Below, piece after piece: positions 60,408 to 64,000 of a stretch of 64,000 nucleotides of DNA. The notes beneath the pieces were generated by a model. It worked only from the letters and a program-made list of their open reading frames with translations, had not been told where the DNA came from and ran no database searches. Source of the DNA: Stictocephala bisonia (taxonomy: Eukaryota > Arthropoda > Insecta > Hemiptera > Membracidae); contig JAQJVL010000156.1 in assembly GCA_035578905.1 (NCBI GenBank), positions 806,001 through 870,000 on the forward strand, written 5' to 3'. A program made the translations under genes and the position numbers. Position 1 is the first letter of the stretch; each line of letters opens with the position of its first letter.

Positions 60408-60556
60408 GAGTGACATATCATTACTCTGAACCAACATCTGCCAAAACCAGTGGTAATGTGACGTCCATGCCCATGTGCCCAGACTATCCAGATCTCCGTT
60501 CCAGCAACAATGCTCGCTTACACGAGATTATCCCGGCCGGATTACCCCCGCCGTAA
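60408..60556 (+). CDS. Candidate coding exon, unknown gene
   Basis: After TATATACAG, a phase-1 frame reads VTYHYSEPTSAKTSGNVTSM and about 30 more residues rich in Pro and Ser, ending LPPP then TAA. The composition looks like a natural C-terminal tail and the sequence is CpG-rich, but the acceptor has a TA repeat instead of a pyrimidine tract. The minus strand (60854-60528) is also open. No family recognised and no partner exon found. Confidence 0.3.
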
Positions 60557-60890
60557 TCCACCAATTGTGTGACAGACGTGCCGAGAGGGTTTTTCGAATA
60601 ATTAAACTTGTATTATGTAGTTGGAGCCATACGTCCACCCTCCACCCCTCTGCCCTAGAGCTATCCCCCCTCCACGGGGGCTTATCCGGCCCACCGAGAC
60701 CTCTTTGATTTCGTCTGTCACCATCAGGCGGATTGCTAAACCTCCGATAATCCGCAATCTTGATAAAATTTTCTCTGATTCCAGACCTGTAATCAGTCAA
60801 AGTAAGCTGGATCAGGTGGTTCTCACTGGAACACCATTTATGGTTTCTGTTCAATTTGAAATATTACAAGATCGCTGTTATATATTTAAT
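60557..60890. other. CpG-rich island continuing the candidate exon
   Basis: G+C-rich, with CCTCCACGGGGGCTTATCCG and GATTATCGGAGG on the minus strand. Either 3' UTR of the plus-strand candidate or part of a minus-strand exon that starts after TGATTACAG near 60790. Confidence 0.35.
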
Positions 60891-61844
60891 ATTTTTTGAT
60901 ATGTATCTTGTTTTGGAAATTTGTTGTGTATACAAATTAAGAGGATGCATGTTAAATCTGTTGACAAGAGTTATATGGAATCCAAACCACGCGTTGTGTA
61001 TGAACAGAGTTTAATGGTTAATTTTGTGATCTTAAGACCTCTATATATCTTCTAATACAATTTCCAAACACAGCCCCTCATCAGAGGCAACCTACAATTA
61101 ATATAAATGTAGAAGAAAACTTTAAATGGATTTTTGATAGAATCTTTTAATTTTTGTCAATAAATAATGCACTATCGCATTAACTTGATTATTTTTAAAT
61201 ACAGCATTTACAAGTTATTTTGTTTGTGAAATTTGTTAATGATGAGTATCAGATGAGGAAGGCAAAGGTTGTTGGACATTTGCCATCATTAAGTGAAAAT
61301 TTTTCGTTAATGTACAAACGTTTCGATTTGGTAAAACCCTAATCTTTTTCAAGTGCTAAAAACTAAATTAAAACTAAAACTACGTTCTTAAACTAACAAA
61401 CCAATCTACATTAATAATTACCTACATTTTAACCTAGATCCTAGAATGGAGTACAACAAAATGAACTTCTACAAAACAAAACAAATTTTGTTAACTGAGG
61501 GATTTAATATAACTAATTAGGATCTAACAAGGTCAAGACATCAACTGACAAAACAATTTAAAACACTATTATTATTCCAATCAAACTGAAATGAGATTAC
61601 ATTAACTAAGCATAAACACATAATACCTGAAAATACATTTGTAATTTTTCAATGGTACAAGTTAATTGTAATTTTACTGATTGGGAACTTAAAAACAAGT
61701 AATGTTAATGTAATTATTCCCTCAGATCAACTTTCAAAAGGCTCTAATTCTGAAAATAACTGAAATGAACCTTCAATGATTTATAATGTATATTATATTC
61801 AAGGTTTAAACCTTTAATGATTTATATTTATATTTTCTTCCTAT
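60891..61844. other. No clear feature
   Basis: A+T-rich. A GGAATCCAAACCACGCG word near 60977 echoes SINE-like family S. Confidence 0.5.
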
Positions 61845-62240
61845 ATGTAGTCAAAAACAATTTTATTTTTGTGAATCCATTATTTTCGTTATTTAGTAAC
61901 CAAAAATTGTGTATGAGATGTCTTTTTAAACGTTATCATATTGCACATTGGTTTTGCTTTTGATGTTTTGAATAAAAACGCTTAGTTTTGAAAAATAGGG
62001 TGAAAATATACACTTCAAACTTAATATTTTTTTATATTTTTTCTATAAAACTAATTAGGAATTTGCAAAGAAATTCCAACGTGCAATTTCACTCTTCATC
62101 AAATGTAATTTGTTTGGAAAAAATCTGTTTAAAATTTACTGTTTAATTTGGATACGCGTCATCGTTTGTTCGGTTCGAAAATAACAGTGTTCTTATGGGA
62201 TTAAAACCAACAGCCTCTGCAGACTTTTAACTTAGTGTAA
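61845..62240 (-). mobile_element. MITE family C, one-armed copy
   Basis: Reverse orientation of 26270-26700: GCAGAGGCTG, GGTTTTAATCCCATAAGAAC, TTATTTTCGAACCG and GCAATATGATAACGTTTAAA are shared in order. Confidence 0.75.
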
Positions 62241-62989
62241 CATGGTTCTAAGCTGTTTTTGTGGTCCATTGTGGAGCGCTAGTGTAGTCCTGTGTAAATG
62301 TAATGCAGTTTAAACCAGCTGTAGTTGCGGGCCACACAAACTAACAAAATTACTGCCACAAATATTCCTATTAGATGGAATATCTATTGTAGGTTTCTAT
62401 ACTCAATGGTTCTAGGTAGAAGTTTATGTATAGGCCCAGTTATGTAGTGAAGTCAGATACGTTATCTCCGGTCATGGGGGATATTATATTTTCATTCTTT
62501 ACAAGAAATCTCACAACGTTCTGGCCGAGCAAATAAAATCCTTATGCGACTGCTTCCAGTTGATTTTAATTGAATTAGCGCCAAAAACCAGCTGTGCGAT
62601 TACTTCGGATACACTAAACGGTATGTGAAATCTTCTAGTATCATACTAGATGACTGTATTAAATGGTATGAATCTTCCTCATAAGAATTGGGCTATGATG
62701 ACCTTCCGAACTGGTGTGGGTGGGGAGGTGCGGTGATTGTAGATATAAGTGGGGAGAGTAAACGATCAAACATGTGATTGCGAGATGAAAAAATGTATGA
62801 ATCACTTACAGTAGTTACTGACTCTCCACTGCGCTCTCATCAGTAGGTATTGGCTGGTCTTCATTCAATTTGAAAGATGGGTATTGACTAGAGGTCAATT
62901 TTTTTATGACTAAGACTCGAGGGTTTTATGCAATAATTTTTATTTTTGGCTTTTTAAGTTTTAATTGGATTATAATTGGATTGGTTATA
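62241..62989. other. No clear feature
   Basis: Mixed composition, no gene or shared repeat recognised. Confidence 0.6.
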
Positions 62990-63310
62990 CAACGACCTGC
63001 GTGTTATATTTAGCGCATGTAGGGGTTCCAGCGGCAGAGGGGAATCGTTCCACCGCTGAGCTGTCTTATTTCATGGGCGTGACTAACTTCCCCCTTCAAG
63101 TGGTCAACTTCTGCAACAGTGTTTAGTTGAAAAAAATAACTGTAACGAAATGTACAAATTTGTTTAAATACTATTTACTGTTTACAATATTATTTATTGT
63201 GTTTTTGCTATTATTAAATGTTGTTTGAATACTAAATAATGATTTAATTTAATCGTTATAAGTTTTATTCGTTGGCTAATCAAACCAACCAATGGTCACT
63301 GCTGCCAATG
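62990..63310 (+). repeat. Dispersed repeat R2, copy 2
   Basis: Partner of 43500-43790. Shares GTTATATTTAGCGCATGTAG and GGAATCGTTCCACCGCTGAG through AATCAAACCAACCAATGGTC. Confidence 0.75.
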
Positions 63311-63320
63311 ACGTAAAATG

Positions 63321-63420
63321 GTAATAATAAGGTAATTTGTGATAGTTTTAAATCAGATGTTAAAATAAACTTTATTGTTGTACAAGTCAGCTGATTTAAG
63401 ACTATCACAAATTATTATTA
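63321..63420. repeat. Short foldback
   Basis: GGTAATTTGTGATAGTTTTA and its inverse AAGACTATCACAAATTATTA, about 30 bases apart. The loop carries CAGCTG. Confidence 0.7.
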
Positions 63421-64000
63421 TCAGCTGTTACATGTGTGTTGCACATTGTACTGACATATTGCATTGTACATACTAGCAAATAAATTGTCTTTTATTTTTT
63501 ATTTAGTATCCGATTTTTAAAAGCATTATATCATTGGATTTATAATTTAATTTCCTAAAAAAACATTATTTTATGTAATTTTTAGTATAATTATTGGTTT
63601 ATGAGTTATTTAGGATTTAAAAATTTTAATTGCCACCAATTTGAAAATGTTAATACAGGAAAACTAATAATTATTCACAAAATGTATGTTTATGTTATAA
63701 AGAACCATACAAAATTCCAGCTTAATCCGCCTTTTTGTTTTTGAGATATAAATTTAAAAGTTAAAATAAAAAATTGTGACCACAAGGATAAACGTGGAGT
63801 TTCGGACATATTAAATATGATATTTGTGATCCTAAATTAACCAAAACCAAAAACAGTGACCAAGACAGCTTATCAGAGAGTTCAGAGACACCCATATGGA
63901 GATGGAAGTGTGTGTCCTGTCGTCAATTTTTGTACAAGAAGGTTGGGTGGTAGGCGTTGTGATTGGATTGTATAGCTAACGTTGAATCAGCTAACGTTGT
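63421..64000. other. No clear feature
   Basis: A+T-rich up to the window end. No gene recognised. Confidence 0.6.

Overview
This window looks like a piece of an insect nuclear genome. It is strongly A+T rich, has introns of up to 8 kb, is packed with inverted-repeat transposons and tandem satellites, and carries one clear multi-exon animal gene. A hemipteran is my best guess from the overall look, but nothing in the sequence proves the order. It is not prokaryotic: there are no operons, and the only long open frames are an exonic gene, a LINE reverse transcriptase and frames opened by tandem repeats.

The one confident host gene is a CD36-family scavenger receptor class B gene on the minus strand. 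Its exons, in coding order, are 18235-18118, 10071-9917, 5630-5489, 2638-2423, 1623-1406, 388-109 and probably 51-1. All junctions are GT-AG with matching phase. Together they encode an N-terminal membrane anchor and most of the extracellular domain (about 392 residues), with the six family cysteines and six N-glycosylation sequons. The C-terminal part and second membrane segment lie beyond base 1. A non-coding first exon may end at 24526.

The introns (0-24 kb) hold many repeats: a 920-bp MITE with a 48-bp minisatellite (5904-6823), an 88-bp satellite (about 7900-8700), a 902-bp hAT-type MITE filled with a 26-bp array (10531-11432), a 5'-truncated LINE (13447-15159), a duplicated exon-like block (15357-15520 and 17234-17398), and a TTAA-flanked palindromic element (22944-23542).

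From about 25 to 64 kb I find no confident gene. There is a 340-bp GT/GCGT microsatellite (25.1-25.5 kb), several foldback MITEs (26.2, 30.0, 31.6, 33.2, 34.3, 36.3, 39.2, 58.0 and 60.1 kb), tRNA-derived SINEs, and large tandem arrays: 13 bp at 32.2 kb, 160 bp at 41.7 kb, 17 bp at 42.6 kb, 77 bp at 45.4-49.5 kb, 39/42 bp at 51.9-53.9 kb and 18 bp at 55.0 kb. Scattered in this are short CpG-rich, apparently single-copy islands (36.0, 38.6, 41.3, 43.2, 50.9, 54.0 and 60.4 kb). A few of these carry exon-like frames or look regulatory.

The most interesting pattern is that several different MITE families here each carry their own internal tandem array (48, 26, 13 and inverted 32 bp, possibly also 160 bp). 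Three otherwise different MITE families also share a related terminus built on CTGTCGG and CGAGTTTGA. All calls are by eye, without database searches.
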